A stretch of 21,950 bases of DNA. It comes from an uncultured Collinsella sp. (GTDB lineage: Bacteria; Actinomycetota; Coriobacteriia; Coriobacteriales; Coriobacteriaceae). The stretch lies in assembly GCA_900548565.1 (NCBI GenBank), contig URKV01000015.1, positions 1-21,950 on the forward strand, written 5' to 3'. Below are positions 7,114 through 13,414 of this stretch, piece after piece. The translations under genes and the position numbers were made by a program. The notes under the pieces are model-generated. The model saw nothing but the letters and a program-made list of their open reading frames with translations, searched no databases and was not told where the DNA came from. The number at the start of each line of letters is the position of its first letter. Position 1 is the first letter of the stretch.

Positions 7114-7983
7114 CTACTGGGTATCCACGTAAAGGTCGAACCCGCCCTGCGGTGTGGTGTCGACCGTGTCGGGCGCCTGTGAGTTAAAGCTCACGGGGAC
7201 CATGCGCTTTGAGGCGCGGAAGCGCGTGCCGTCGGTGGCGACGGGCGGTTCATCGACCGTGAGCTCGTAGTCGCCGGGCTTGAGCTCGATGCCGTCACCA
7301 GCCGAATTGACGTATTGATACTCATCAATCGTCTGCCCTTTGAGCGTGCGCCCCACGATGTGGATGAGCATTTGGCTGTCGCCGCGCGCGGTGTCCCACG
7401 TCGCGCCGTCCTTGACCTCGACCGACACATGTACCGAGCGCGTACGACCGAGCGATTGCTCGACAGACATCTCGACCTTGGCGGCGTCTTTTCGCTGTTG
7501 TTCGACATGGCTCCAGACGTTTCCAATTACCGAGCATGCGATAACGCCGGCCATGAAGGCGATGAGGATGGGGCCGAGCGGAGAACGGCGGCCCGCGTCT
7601 TCCTCACGAGCCAGGTCGGGGCGATGTGTGGGCGTAGGCGCCTGGGCGCCTTGCGCGGGCACGTCGAGAATGCTGAAGGATGCCGTGCTGTCGGGGTCGA
7701 TGGTGTGACGCGGCTGCGGGATCTTTGCCGGCGAGATGGACATGTCCGCCGGCTCACCGAGTGTGGCCGTGGCATCGGCCTTAGCCTCATCGGCCTCGGC
7801 TTGGGCCCAAGCCTGCTCAAAGGTCAGGGGCTCGGCGGCATCGGAGGCGGCATCAGGCTCGACAGCGGCATCGTTGCCGGTCTCGTCCTCGTCGCTCGAC
7901 ACGTCACGCGACGCGGGCTCGTCCCACTCCTCGTCCGGAGCCTCGCCCTCGCTATACCACCATTCAAAGTTATCGATATCCAT
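7114..7983 (-). CDS. Hypothetical single-pass membrane protein with acidic N-terminus
   Basis: I do not recognise this family. The 289-residue protein has an acidic, disordered-looking N-terminal part (1-130, rich in Asp, Glu and Ala, starting MDIDNFEWWYSEGE). One transmembrane segment follows (about 136-157, after GRRSP), then a C-terminal domain of about 130 residues. Given the positive charges before the membrane segment, the C-terminal domain should be outside. It has alternating hydrophobic stretches (VHVSVEVKDG, MLIHIVGRTL, YELTVDEPP, FDLYVDTQ), suggesting a beta-sandwich. No catalytic motif is visible. The ATG at 7983 has AGGGG about 8 bases upstream, partly within the palindrome GGGGCGCCCC (7986-7995). 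Its function and partners are unknown; a role in cell-envelope or surface sensing is only a guess. Confidence 0.8.
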   Translation of the reverse strand: MDIDNFEWWYSEGEAPDEEWDEPASRDVSSDEDETGNDAAVEPDAASDAAEPLTFEQAWAQAEADEAKADATATLGEPADMSISPAKIPQPRHTIDPDSTASFSILDVPAQGAQAPTPTHRPDLAREEDAGRRSPLGPILIAFMAGVIACSVIGNVWSHVEQQRKDAAKVEMSVEQSLGRTRSVHVSVEVKDGATWDTARGDSQMLIHIVGRTLKGQTIDEYQYVNSAGDGIELKPGDYELTVDEPPVATDGTRFRASKRMVPVSFNSQAPDTVDTTPQGGFDLYVDTQ

Positions 7984-8069
7984 ACGGGGCGCCCCTTAGG
8001 CCTCGCAAATAAACACTCGTTAGTCTTATACCCCCAGACGGCACCGAAGCTCACCCGCGCCGGACACGA

Positions 8070-8134
8070 AAACTGTCACAACATTCGACGTTTTTCCTCG
8101 TTTTCGAGATTTTCATCGAATGTTGTGACGGTTT
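8070..8134. repeat. Nested inverted repeat (GTCACAACATTCGA family)
   Basis: Arms 8070-8088 (AAACTGTCACAACATTCGA) and 8116-8134 are reverse complements with one mismatch, which would be a G:U pair in RNA. Inside lies a second small hairpin CTCG-TTTT-CGAG (8097-8108). The element lies in the divergent gap between the membrane protein gene and the MFS gene, so it could be a regulatory structure or a further intergenic repeat family. Confidence 0.65.
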
Positions 8135-8153
8135 AGGCGGCAGCCACGCCGCG

Positions 8154-8186
8154 AATGTGACAAAGGGACTGCCCCTTTGTCACATT
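8154..8186. repeat. GTGACAAAGGGAC palindrome family, copy B
   Basis: Left arm AATGTGACAAAGGGAC (8154-8169), a central T, and right arm 8171-8186 with a single mismatch make a 33-base near-palindrome. It is the most complete copy of the family together with 10120-10152 and 11669-11701. This one is not at a stop codon but 57 bases before the MFS start. Confidence 0.8.
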
Positions 8187-8243
8187 CTGTTAGAGTTGCA
8201 GGGATTGAATCCCGCTTATTCACGCGACATTGGAGTGACAACC

Positions 8244-9485
8244 TTGACCGCCGCAACCACGCCAAAAAGTAAGTCAACCGCCGCCGCGCTCTCCCCCGCG
8301 CGCACCAATCTTTGCCTGGCGCTGCTCGTGCTGTTGGGATTCTCGCTCGGCTGCTCCGAGTTCGTGGTCATCGGCATCGAAAGCGACCTAGCGACGGAAC
8401 TCGGCGTATCGCTTGCCACCGCAGGCCAACTTATTAGCGTGTTCGCACTGATCTACGCTATCTCGACGCCGGTGCTCGCGCTCAGTACGGGGCGTTTTCG
8501 CCGCTACCAGCTGCTCGTGTGCTACAGCATCGTCTTTGTGCTCGGCAACCTGGTCATGGCGTTGGCGCCCAACTTCCAGGTGCTGTTTATCTCGCGCATC
8601 ATCCTGGGCTCCGTCTCTGGCGCACTGCTCGCTGTGGGTGTGACGTACATCCCCGAGCTGCTGTCCCCGCAGCAAACTTCGTTTGCCATCTCGGTGGTAT
8701 ATGGTGCGTTTTCCGTGGCAATGGTCTTTGTCACTTCGATCGGCAAGTTTGTGGCCGACACACTCGATTGGCACGTGGCCATGTACGGCACGCTGGCCTT
8801 TGCCGTTCTGATCTGCGGAGCGCTCGTGATGTTTATGCCGCGCGCTGGGCAAACCGACGAACCTGCCACCTTTCGCGAGCAGGCGGGGCTGCTGCGCGAA
8901 CCGAGCATCATCACCGGCATGCTCATCTTTTTGTTTGGCGTGGGCTCGGTCTATGTGTTCTACGGCTACGTGACGCCTTATCTTGAGCAGGTGCTGGGTA
9001 TGGGCACGGTCGAAGCCAGTACCACGCTTATGGCCTACGGCGTATTCTGCCTGATCTCGAACATCCTGGGCGGATGGATCGATGCGCGCTTTGGCATGAA
9101 GGCGCTACTCGTAACGTTTGTGCTGCAGGCTGCGGCGTTACTCGGGCTGTTTGCCGTGGGCGGCACCATGCCGCTCGCGCTGGTCTTTGTCTTTAGCTTG
9201 GCGTTGCTCATGTACCTGTTCTCGGTATCGTGCATCACGCACTTTATGGATGTGGCACGCAGCCGCCATCCCAAGTCGATGGTACTCGCAAGTTCGGTTG
9301 AGCCCATGGCGTTTAACGTCGGCATCTCGTTTGGCACCGCAGTGGGCGGCGCCGTGGTAAGCAGCGTTGGCATTGCATATGTAGGCGCAGTGGGTGCCGC
9401 GTTCTCGCTTGTGGCCTGGGTGCTTACGCTGGTGACGATTAAGTTGGCTCGCTGGGAACGCAAGAGGGCGATGGCGCAGGCGTAG
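8244..9485 (+). CDS. MFS efflux transporter (DHA1-type, AraJ/YdhP-like)
   Basis: This is a proton-coupled exporter of the major facilitator superfamily in the cytoplasmic membrane. The product of about 413 residues has about 12 hydrophobic segments. The first, GFSLGCSEFVVIGI, with the following DLATELGVSLATAGQLIS, is the pattern of the DHA1 sugar/drug efflux branch. A basic loop GRFRRYQ follows helix 2 (motif A position). The start is uncertain. I chose TTG 8244 because GGAG ends 8 bases before it; GTG 8235 is the alternative, though it overlaps that site. The reading frame opens earlier at 8157, but that stretch is the palindromic repeat. The gene is followed after 45 bases by a phosphatase gene on the same strand. 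The substrate is unknown. Confidence 0.88.
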   Translation: MTAATTPKSKSTAAALSPARTNLCLALLVLLGFSLGCSEFVVIGIESDLATELGVSLATAGQLISVFALIYAISTPVLALSTGRFRRYQLLVCYSIVFVLGNLVMALAPNFQVLFISRIILGSVSGALLAVGVTYIPELLSPQQTSFAISVVYGAFSVAMVFVTSIGKFVADTLDWHVAMYGTLAFAVLICGALVMFMPRAGQTDEPATFREQAGLLREPSIITGMLIFLFGVGSVYVFYGYVTPYLEQVLGMGTVEASTTLMAYGVFCLISNILGGWIDARFGMKALLVTFVLQAAALLGLFAVGGTMPLALVFVFSLALLMYLFSVSCITHFMDVARSRHPKSMVLASSVEPMAFNVGISFGTAVGGAVVSSVGIAYVGAVGAAFSLVAWVLTLVTIKLARWERKRAMAQA

Positions 9486-9530
9486 ATGCGATACTCGAGC
9501 TCGATGATGGCGATCGAAAGGAAACCGCAT

Positions 9531-9977
9531 ATGCAACGTGTACTGTTCATCTGCTATGGAAACATCTGCCGCTCGACGATGGCCGAGTCGGTGTTTACCG
9601 AGCTCGTGCGCCGCGCTGGGCGCGAGGCGGAGTTTGCCATCGATTCCGCGGGGACCTCGACCGAGGAGATCGGCAACCCGCCACACCACGGTACCGTTGC
9701 CAAGCTACGCGAGGTCGGGATTCCCGTCGTCGCACATCGCGCACGTCAGGTGCGTCGCGCGGAGTATGGCGACTGGGACCACATTGTCTATATGGACGAC
9801 GAGAACGCCCGCGCCCTGTACCGAATTTTTGGGAAGGACCCCGATGGCAAGATCTCGCGCCTGCTCGATTGGACCGATCGCCCCGGCGACGTGGCCGACC
9901 CCTGGTACACCGGCAATTTCGACGCCACCTACCGCGATGTACTCGCCGGTTGCACCGCCATGCTCGAGCAGCTGTAG
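9531..9977 (+). CDS. Low-molecular-weight protein-tyrosine phosphatase
   Basis: The enzyme removes phosphate from tyrosine (in bacteria often from BY-kinases controlling polysaccharide export) through a cysteine-phosphate intermediate. The P-loop is at residues 8-15, CYGNICRS, giving the C-x5-R-S signature with nucleophile C8 and R14. The second cysteine C13 is typical of the LMW class. The general acid is D123 in VADPWYTG. The 148-residue length is standard. The ATG at 9531 was chosen because AAAGGAA lies about 7 bases upstream and the P-loop then sits at the usual place; an earlier in-frame ATG at 9486 would add 15 residues without a good binding site. No tyrosine kinase or capsule genes are nearby, so the target is unclear. 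Confidence 0.95.
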   Translation: MQRVLFICYGNICRSTMAESVFTELVRRAGREAEFAIDSAGTSTEEIGNPPHHGTVAKLREVGIPVVAHRARQVRRAEYGDWDHIVYMDDENARALYRIFGKDPDGKISRLLDWTDRPGDVADPWYTGNFDATYRDVLAGCTAMLEQL

Positions 9978-10020
9978 GCGCTCGGGCGGCGCGGGCACAC
10001 GGGCCACGCCATCGGCATAA

Positions 10021-10116
10021 AACGAGCGTGGATTTTCTCCCACTTTGAGCGTTCGAGTGCGCTCTAAACGGGAGAAAATCCACGCTCGTTATCTCGGTGG
10101 GAGAAAATCCACACTC
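10021..10116. repeat. Inverted repeat with a third half-copy (GAGAAAATCCAC family)
   Basis: Arms AACGAGCGTGGATTTTCTCCC (10021-10041) and 10070-10090 are perfect 21-bp reverse complements. An extra partial copy of the right arm, GGGAGAAAATCCACACTC, follows at 10099-10116. The element fills the gap between the convergent phosphatase and ATPase genes, where it may act as a two-way transcription barrier. There is no T-run. Confidence 0.75.
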
Positions 10117-10119
10117 ATG

Positions 10120-10152
10120 AATGTGACAAAGGGACTGTCCCTTTGCCACATC
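10120..10152. repeat. GTGACAAAGGGAC palindrome family, copy C
   Basis: The left arm AATGTGACAAAGGGAC is intact (10120-10135). The right arm (10137-10152) has two changes, giving GCCACATC at its end. It ends 11 bases from the stop codon (10164-10166) of the minus-strand ATPase gene. Confidence 0.8.
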
Positions 10153-10163
10153 CGGGACCGGCC

Positions 10164-11525
10164 CTAGACCGGCTTGACCTCCAGCTTTATCCCCTCGGCG
10201 CAGGAGTCGCCCAAAACATCCGAAAGGGCCCAGGTCGCATATAGCGGCAAATAGAGAACCGCTCCGTTGCGCTCAACGTTGCCTCTCGAGAAAACAATCC
10301 CGAGCCTTACGCCATATTCAGCCGTATCAAGCACATGACCGAGCGCAGCGTGCGCGTGGTAATAGGAGCCCGATTTAACCTCGATCGGAACAGCCGTCCC
10401 ATCCGGTCCGTCGACCACAAAGTCCACTTCACCGCGCTTTTTTGTCTGATAGTAGTAAAGCTGGCGATTTTGGGCAGCCAGCTGCTGGGCCACCACGTTT
10501 TCGTAAATGCCGCCCAGATTGGGCTCCTTGCTATCAAGATACGCCGCTTGGGCGACTCCAACGGGGTAGCGCGCCATCAACATGCCCGTATCCGATTGGT
10601 ATAGCTTGAACTGCGATGGCCGTGCCGTCTTGAGCAGGGGCGACTTTGGCTCGGTTACGATATCGGCTTTGAGAGCAACGCCGGCATCGACAAGCCAGAC
10701 AAAATCTCGCTGGTACTTCTCATAATGCGCCTTGGGGTCAATGGAATTGAGCACGAAACGCTTGTGTTCGCCCTCAAGCATAATGGGGAGCTGATCGTAG
10801 ATGCTCTGCACCTGAAGGGCACGCCCGCTTGCATACTTGGAAATATCCCGTCGGTACTGTTCGTTGAGCTCTGACTGTAGCTGACGAACAGAGGCAAGGT
10901 CGCCCTGCGTGTCAAGGAAACGCTGCACGACCTCCGGCATTCCGCCGACAACGGTATAGGTCCTGAAGTTTGCCATCATCGCGTCATGAATGTAATCAGG
11001 AATGGGCCTCTCGCTGATACACGCGTTACGTATCGTTTGGCGAGCTCCCTCGCTCACCCCGGTTGCCCAGCAAAACTCCTCAAAATCGAGCGGGAACATC
11101 CTAAGCTCGTGGACATACCCCACGGGATAGGACCTGACGCCCTTGAACTGAGTCCCGAGCATTGACCCCGAAAACGCCCAGCGGCACCTCCCGTCCTCAA
11201 CAAGGAACTTTGCCATCGTCATGATGTCGGGGGCCTCTTGGACCTCATCGATAAACACGAGCGTTTTGCCTGGTGCAATCGACTTTCCCGAAAGAAGCGT
11301 CACCCTGCTGATGAAATCATCGGCATCCCGCGCCTCGAGAAGAGCATCTTTTGCCTGGCGATTTTCCATGAGGTTAAGCTCGATGTAGGTTGCATGGTTG
11401 GCTTTGCCAAATGCGCGAATCGAATAGCTTTTGCCAATCTGGCGAGAACCCGTAATGAATAAGGCCTTTTGCTCGGCAGACTTCAGCCAACGCTCCAGCT
11501 CTACCGCTATTTTCCTGCGCAGCAT
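10164..11525 (-). CDS. AAA-type ATPase with DUF4143 C-terminal domain
   Basis: The 453-residue protein has an N-terminal ATPase domain (AAA_14 type) with Walker A GSRQIGKS (26-33) and Walker B LVFIDE (89-94). A DUF4143 C-terminal domain contains a PD-(D/E)xK-like pattern: GEVDFVV with D368, then IEVKSG with E382 and K384. The family is very common in gut bacteria and archaea, often in many copies per genome, and its cellular role is not established; nuclease-related or mobile/defence functions have been suggested. The ATG at 11525 has GGGGAG about 6 bases upstream. Base composition looks lower in GC than the neighbours and the upstream DNA is AT-rich, which hints at separate acquisition. It stands alone on its strand. 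Confidence 0.9.
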   Translation of the reverse strand: MLRRKIAVELERWLKSAEQKALFITGSRQIGKSYSIRAFGKANHATYIELNLMENRQAKDALLEARDADDFISRVTLLSGKSIAPGKTLVFIDEVQEAPDIMTMAKFLVEDGRCRWAFSGSMLGTQFKGVRSYPVGYVHELRMFPLDFEEFCWATGVSEGARQTIRNACISERPIPDYIHDAMMANFRTYTVVGGMPEVVQRFLDTQGDLASVRQLQSELNEQYRRDISKYASGRALQVQSIYDQLPIMLEGEHKRFVLNSIDPKAHYEKYQRDFVWLVDAGVALKADIVTEPKSPLLKTARPSQFKLYQSDTGMLMARYPVGVAQAAYLDSKEPNLGGIYENVVAQQLAAQNRQLYYYQTKKRGEVDFVVDGPDGTAVPIEVKSGSYYHAHAALGHVLDTAEYGVRLGIVFSRGNVERNGAVLYLPLYATWALSDVLGDSCAEGIKLEVKPV

Positions 11526-11544
11526 AGGCTCTCCCCTCAGTGTC

Positions 11545-11634
11545 ATCAAATTAAATGCAAAGTTTTATACGCTTGATTATCGATGAAACGCAAAATTTTT
11601 AGAACCTAAAAACGGATGAAATGCAGAGATTTGA
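11545..11634 (-). promoter_or_regulatory. AT-rich promoter with three 33-nt-spaced repeats
   Basis: Three copies of a motif close to TRAAYGCARARWTTT (plus-strand sense) have their GC core at 11557, 11590 and 11623, exactly 33 bases apart (about three helical turns). On the minus strand a candidate promoter overlaps them: TTGCGT as -35, inside the middle copy, an 18-base spacer, and TATAAA as -10 at 11563-11568, next to the proximal copy. The ATPase start codon is at 11525. The layout fits an autoregulated operator, but the binding protein is unknown. Confidence 0.6.
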
Positions 11635-11668
11635 GATTACAAGCATAATAGAAGGGGCACCACCGGCG

Positions 11669-11701
11669 AATGTGACAAAAGAACTGTCCCTTTGTCACAT
11701 T
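11669..11701. repeat. GTGACAAAGGGAC palindrome family, copy D
   Basis: The right arm GTCCCTTTGTCACATT is intact (11686-11701). The left arm 11669-11684 carries two changes (AAAAGAAC). It lies 8 bases after the stop codon (11710-11712) of the minus-strand TIGR04076-like gene. Confidence 0.8.
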
Positions 11702-11709
11702 GCGCTCGA

Positions 11710-12039
11710 CTACTCGTCGACGATCTCGGCAAGCCAGACGTTCAGCGTATCGACCTCGGGACAGCAGAACTTTGCCGTACCAGGCTCGTTGCCGGGCACG
11801 GTTCCGCCATAGCGCAGGATATCGATATAGGGAAAGCCCACATGGCAGGCCATGGCACACATCTTGCCGCGGTCGCGGTCAAAGTCGAAGACGTCGCCCG
11901 GCTTGTGACCATGGTGGCAGCGGCACGCACCCAGCTGGTCCACGCAGCTCACGCGGATACGCGGACGCTTGCCACGCGGCGCGCCGAGCGGCTTGCCCCC
12001 GCCCGCAGGCTTGGCGCCGCCCTCGCCAGCATTACTCAT
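11710..12039 (-). CDS. Small cysteine-rich protein, TIGR04076-like
   Basis: The 109-residue product has a Gly/Pro/Lys-rich start (1-27) and then a compact domain with seven cysteines (C32, C39, C41, C61, C65, C92, C93) and paired histidines (HHGH, 42-45). The order of elements (a short VSC strand, KPGDVFDF, a CxxxC segment, then YIDILRYGG) resembles the TIGR04076 family. That family has no firm function, and metal binding is only an inference from Cys/His content. The ATG at 12039 overlaps the stop of the kinase gene within ATGAGTAA, so translation is probably coupled; there is no strong binding site of its own. A slightly longer frame would start at TTG 12045. I am fairly sure the gene is real and less sure of the family. 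Confidence 0.75.
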   Translation of the reverse strand: MSNAGEGGAKPAGGGKPLGAPRGKRPRIRVSCVDQLGACRCHHGHKPGDVFDFDRDRGKMCAMACHVGFPYIDILRYGGTVPGNEPGTAKFCCPEVDTLNVWLAEIVDE

Positions 12040-12856
12040 GGTCAATCACGTCCAGGCAGGCCTCGATGGGAAGGCCAGCCGACTTATCCTCTTGGTCGGC
12101 ATTGCGCTCGATAAGCTCAGCCACCACGCGCATGGCATCGGACGTCGCGCGCTGCAGACTCCAACCTGCCATAACGCGGCCGACGAGCACCGCCGAGAAC
12201 GTGTCGCCCGTGCCCGGGAAATAGACCGGGATCAGGTCGAAGGGAATCGTGAAGTACTCCCCCGCCACATGGTCGTAACCGATGACGACATTCGCACCGT
12301 CGACCACAGCGCTCGTAATGACCACCGACTTGGCGCCCAGGGCACGCACGGCATCCACAAGAGTGCGGCCCTCATCGGGCGTGATTTGCTCGGCAATGGG
12401 CGTATCGGTGAGCAGGCACGCCTCGGTGTAGTTTGGCACCGCATAGTCGGCGCACTCGAGCAGGCTGCGCATGAGACCGATCGTGGACTCGGGCACGCCG
12501 GCGTAGAGCTTGCCGTTGTCGCCCATGATGGGGTCGACGAACACCTTGGTACCCTTTTGCGCGCGACGGTGGCAGAAGTCCGAAATGATGCGCGTCTCTT
12601 CCTCGGTCACGATAAAGCCGGTAGAGATGGCGTCGAACTCAAAGCCGAGCTCCTCCCAGATGGCGAGGCTCTGGCGCACGTACTCGGTGGTGTCGTGGAT
12701 GTAGAACTTGGGATAGTTGAGCGTATCGGACACAAGTGCCGTCGGCAGGTTGTGGATGCGGTAGCCCATGTGCGACAGCACCGGCAGCATGGCGGAAAGC
12801 GCGACCTTGCCGTAGCCGCACATATCGTTGATCAGCAGCAGCTGAGTGTTCTTCAT
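12032..12856 (-). CDS. Pyridoxal/pyridoxamine kinase-like ribokinase family protein
   Basis: The enzyme probably phosphorylates a vitamin B6 form at the 5' hydroxyl with ATP, feeding pyridoxal phosphate salvage in the cytoplasm. The 274-residue product has the start INDMCGYGKVAL, the central VDPIMGDNGKLY (107-118), and the C-terminal GTGDTFSAVL with the anion-hole GTGD at 215-218 and catalytic D218. These are hallmarks of the PdxK/PdxY/ThiD branch of the ribokinase superfamily. The PdxY-like central motif makes B6 kinase more likely than ThiD, but the exact substrate is not certain. The ATG at 12856 has AGGGAG 6 bases upstream. It overlaps the small cysteine-rich gene downstream by 8 bases, implying a two-gene operon. 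Confidence 0.9.
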   Translation of the reverse strand: MKNTQLLLINDMCGYGKVALSAMLPVLSHMGYRIHNLPTALVSDTLNYPKFYIHDTTEYVRQSLAIWEELGFEFDAISTGFIVTEEETRIISDFCHRRAQKGTKVFVDPIMGDNGKLYAGVPESTIGLMRSLLECADYAVPNYTEACLLTDTPIAEQITPDEGRTLVDAVRALGAKSVVITSAVVDGANVVIGYDHVAGEYFTIPFDLIPVYFPGTGDTFSAVLVGRVMAGWSLQRATSDAMRVVAELIERNADQEDKSAGLPIEACLDVIDHE

Positions 12857-13038
12857 GAGGGTCTCCCTTGGTTCGGGCACGGCGCAGCAGCGCCACAGTG
12901 CGACTAAGTGTAGCGCAGGGGACGTTGCGAGCGGAGTCGAGCGGCACGAAGGGCAAATTGTTGCGGAAAGGTTTCGGAAACGAGGGGCTAGCTTGCTTCA
13001 TTGCGGCTCATTTGCCGCCACTTATTCAGTGCCATTTC

Positions 13039-13190
13039 AAAACTATGCCGGATTACGGGGCTGAACCTGAATGAGCCAACCACACCCCCTATTTTCAAAT
13101 CATAGCGAGCCTTCTACCTGCGGTTTTCTTTTTACCAATTTCGGCATGGTCGGCAATCCGTCGTTCAGCCCCGTAATCCGGCATAGTTTT
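13039..13190. repeat. 28-bp perfect inverted repeat flanking a 96-base spacer
   Basis: The left arm 13039-13066 contains CTATGCCGGATTACGGGGCT, and the right arm 13163-13190 is its exact reverse complement. The 96-base interior has no gene. The shape is that of a small non-autonomous element with terminal inverted repeats. I could not see a target-site duplication: the flanking bases are ATTTC on the left and TTAAG on the right. Confidence 0.75.
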
Positions 13191-13196
13191 TAAGTT

Positions 13197-13250
13197 AGTC
13201 GTTGGGGACGTTCTTAAATGACTAGGCAAACAAGAACGTCCCCAACGACT
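13197..13250. repeat. Inverted repeat, GTTGGGGACG family, copy 2
   Basis: Perfect 19-bp arms AGTCGTTGGGGACGTTCTT (13197-13215) and 13232-13250 enclose a 16-base loop. The arms match the copy at 1363-1418, but the loops differ. This suggests that the arms are what is conserved. Confidence 0.8.
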
Positions 13251-13263
13251 ATCAGCACAAGGA

Positions 13264-13307
13264 GTGTCCCCAAGTGCCGGCACATAAGAAACGTCCCTAA
13301 GTGCCGC
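13264..13307. repeat. Tandem GTCCC-AAGTGCCG motif, 27-base period
   Basis: GTGTCCCCAAGTGCCGG (13264-13280) and ACGTCCCTAAGTGCCGC (13291-13307) are two direct copies 27 bases apart. The palindrome GTGCCGGCAC (13274-13283) overlaps the first. It probably represents part of another intergenic repeat family sharing the GTCCC tip. Confidence 0.5.
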
Positions 13308-13330
13308 TTGAACATAATAAGTTTGGTACC

Positions 13331-13359
13331 TTGACAATCAATCTATGCACTCCTAAATT
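13331..13359 (+). promoter_or_regulatory. Sigma-70-type promoter of the first MarR/ABC operon
   Basis: There is a perfect -35 TTGACA (13331-13336), a 17-base spacer and -10 TAAATT (13354-13359). This would start transcription around 13366-13370, upstream of the MarR gene at 13415. It is the strongest promoter match in the window. Confidence 0.8.
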
Positions 13360-13395
13360 AGTTAGGCACAAAACAATTTCTCTACCTAACTAAGG
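13352..13395 (+). promoter_or_regulatory. Probable MarR operator overlapping the -10 element
   Basis: CCTAA-ATTAG-TTAGG (13352-13366) is a palindrome covering the -10 box. A second related site, CCTAACTAAGG, is at 13385-13395. TTAGTTAGG (13358-13366) and CCTAACTAA (13385-13393) form a perfect 9-bp inverted pair, 27 bases between half-site centres. Such placement predicts repression by the MarR protein encoded just downstream. The symmetry is seen; the binding is inferred. Confidence 0.65.
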
Positions 13396-13414
13396 AAAGG
13401 AGCGAAGCTTAGAT

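Larger units (their letters stand above)
12881..13330. other. Gene-free stretch made largely of repeat elements
   Basis: This is most of the only gap above 300 bases (12857-13414). The first part, to about 13035, shows no clear feature. The rest contains a 28-bp perfect inverted repeat (13039-13066 with 13163-13190), a GTTGGGGACG inverted repeat (13197-13250), and a pair of GTCCC-AAGTGCCG direct repeats (13264-13307). Short open frames here have no binding sites or family likeness, and I do not call a gene. Confidence 0.7.

Noticed and set aside
8157..8243. Upstream extension of the MFS gene
   Set aside because: The first codons are the palindromic repeat at 8154-8186, and no binding site precedes them; GGAG at 8232-8235 supports a later start.
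10021..10116. Three similar arms suggesting a CRISPR-like array
   Set aside because: The arms alternate in orientation and spacing is unequal (28 and 8 bases). They form a hairpin, not direct repeats with spacers, and no cas gene is present.
12846..13337. Short open frames of 68-80 codons in the repeat island
   Set aside because: They read through inverted repeats, have no binding sites and show no family likeness.
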